Below, piece after piece: positions 62,301 to 64,000 of a stretch of 64,000 nt of DNA (the stretch's first letter is position 1; each line of letters starts with the position of its first letter). A program made the position numbers and the translations under genes. Under the pieces are notes generated by a model, which searched no databases, had not been told where the DNA came from, and saw only the letters and a list, made by a program, of their open reading frames with translations. This DNA comes from Xiphophorus maculatus (Eukaryota > Chordata > Actinopteri > Cyprinodontiformes > Poeciliidae), in NCBI RefSeq assembly GCF_002775205.1, contig NC_036464.1:2448501-2512500 (forward strand). The letters run 5' to 3'.

Positions 62301-64000
62301 AGTTTAAACAGATTTGGTTTGAGACGCATCAAATCATCATCCTGTCATTAATTCAGCCACAATTTAACAACTCTGGTGGAAAAATAAAAAAATATATTTT
62401 AAACTAAATGATTTTAATGGAAGGTTGAAGAGCAGCTTGTAGTTTTTAATCTGTTCTTGTTTTTCAAACATCAGATTGTAGCAAAGTTTTATTCTAACTA
62501 TGGAACTTCTTTAGAAATGTAGACCGAGGACATTAGCGCTAGATGCTACATGTTTAGCATTTAGATACTACTTTAGCCTTGAATAGCTTCACTTACAGGC
62601 TAACTCCTTTTAGCACAACTTGAACACAATAACAGTCTTTTCCTGCTTCCCATCAGATCCGTTTATGAAGCAGAAATTAACCTTCAGTGGGCCGAGAGAA
62701 GCAGCTTAGTTGTCCGTTGCTGTTAGCGGATGTAGCTTGTGGTATGCTAATTTACATTCACACCAGAAAAACAAGAATACAAACATCCCAGTTCTGAATT
62801 TTATATGTAAAAGAAAATCTAAATGTGCTAAAATCCACGTAGTTAATGAAAATAAAAATGTTACTGTAATTATTAAAATAACTGATAGTTAGCTTTGCTG
62901 TGGTTTATTTTTCTGAACATTTTGAGGTGATTTTTTAACGGACCAATCAGACGACGGGGTTGAAGTCAGCCCACCTGATGATGTGGCCATAAGCGGTACT
63001 GCATGTGAAGTTGAGGTTAGCTTTCAGTATTAGCATTGGTGTTATAGGTGTTTTACATCACGGCGTCTCAAAGCTGAGCAGCACAAAGTGATAACTGTAT
63101 GAAATGATGAATTCAGAAGTTCTTTAAGATGTAAACACTGAATTGGGACCAATTAGAGAAACAGAAAAGCTCCTGGTTCTGACAGGAAACGGTCAATCTG
63201 ACGATGATGAGATTCAGAGCGACAGGCCTGATGAAGAGCAGCAGACAGAGGTGATGAATCAGGACTGACTAAACTCACGACGGCGATGGAGAAACGTGGC
63301 GGCTGCTCCAACATGTTTCCATGTTTTATGAGGAAACTAGTTTTATTGGAGGACAGAAAGTTTCACCTTTAGAGTTTGATGCAGCCAGAATTAAGTTTAT
63401 GTGGAAGAGAAGAAAACTTTGAAGTACAAAGTAATAAAAGGCTATAAATTTATTTCTAGTTTTAAATTCAAAAGTTTATTTTATCGTAAACCTGTTGAGG
63501 AAAGAAGACGGCGATGGAAGCAGCATGGACCGAACGGACCGGCAGAACTCGGCGTGTTTGTGGATTTACAGCAAACAGTTTTTCATGGTAAGAAGAATAA
63601 TGTTCATATACTTCATAAGTAAGATCCAACCAGATATTATAGAGAAGTTAGGAGTCCAATCAGTTACCATGGAGAAAATGTCCCTCCATCATGTAGCCTA
63701 GCATGTAGCATCTGGACATCTGTCCGTTTTTCAGTCTGATCCAGTGGAAAGAGAAACACGGTCGTAAACGGTGTTACGCCGATCCATGATGGCGGAAATC
63801 ATGTGACGCAAATTCAACCAAAGTCGACGATTTGATCAAATCAACAAACACGTCAGCATGAAGAAGGTTTGGGTCGTTTTCCGAGCTGAACGGTCGACCA
63901 GCAGAGTCTTCACACCGACAGTCCGGTTGGTTCTGTGAATCTGAACCGAACCAGAATCACTTCAACCGAACCGAGACCGACGTTTGTAGACGCACCAGAG
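59346..64000. other. Intergenic DNA to the window end
   Basis: AT-rich sequence with a poly(T) run at about 60357-60376, a (TG)n tract at 61406-61430 and a GGGCCGCTCCAAAG patch near 62080. Nothing coding could be supported. Confidence 0.5.
61406..61430. repeat. (TG)n microsatellite
   Basis: About twelve TG units. Confidence 0.9.

Overview
This is a 64-kb piece of a teleost fish nuclear genome, most likely a percomorph. The evidence is split genes with GT..AG introns, vertebrate-specific gene families, abundant (CA)n/(TG)n tracts, fish-type SINE and DNA-transposon copies, and AT-rich introns and intergenic DNA around GC-rich exons. The species cannot be named from the sequence alone.

Layout. 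1-6 kb: accessory DNA holding an unidentified exon-like block (minus strand, about 1.9-2.2 kb), a decayed pkmyt1 kinase-tail fragment (minus, about 2.2-2.5 kb), a degenerate minisatellite, and a structurally complete 1,912-bp P-element-like (THAP) DNA transposon at 3789-5700 with an exact 8-bp target duplication. 6.1-16.6 kb: the whole coding region of kif11 (kinesin-5/Eg5) on the minus strand. I reconstructed it as 26 coding exons giving 1,044 aa; its promoter lies at about 16.7-17.1 kb. 17-23.5 kb: intergenic DNA with old internal duplications. 23.6-25.6 kb: an egr2 paralog (probably egr2a) on the plus strand, with SRE/CRE/TATA elements in front of it. 29.8-30.6 kb: intronless ado on the minus strand. 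30.7-55.5 kb: a gene-poor interval of about 25 kb with a SINE, two copies of a MITE-like repeat and several simple repeats. 55.6-58.4 kb: a CpG-rich island with a possible spliced minus-strand transcript and an intronless foxg1-family gene on the plus strand. 58.4-64 kb: intergenic.

The genes do not form one pathway. kif11 is a mitotic motor, egr2 a zinc-finger immediate-early factor, ado an N-terminal cysteine/cysteamine dioxygenase, and the foxg1-like gene a forebrain/sensory-type repressor. egr2 and ado are also neighbours in other vertebrates, so this part looks like conserved synteny. The gene-poor interval beside the developmental gene is a plausible place for long-range regulatory DNA.

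Most interesting observations: the compact THAP transposon, which can encode only a DNA-binding plus coiled-coil protein and so resembles the KP-type repressor derivatives of Drosophila P elements; the palindrome it inserted into; a dispersed repeat shared by two kif11 introns; the 75-bp stop-free intron in egr2; a transposon-derived poly(A) signal for ado; and the possible transcript divergent from the foxg1-like gene.
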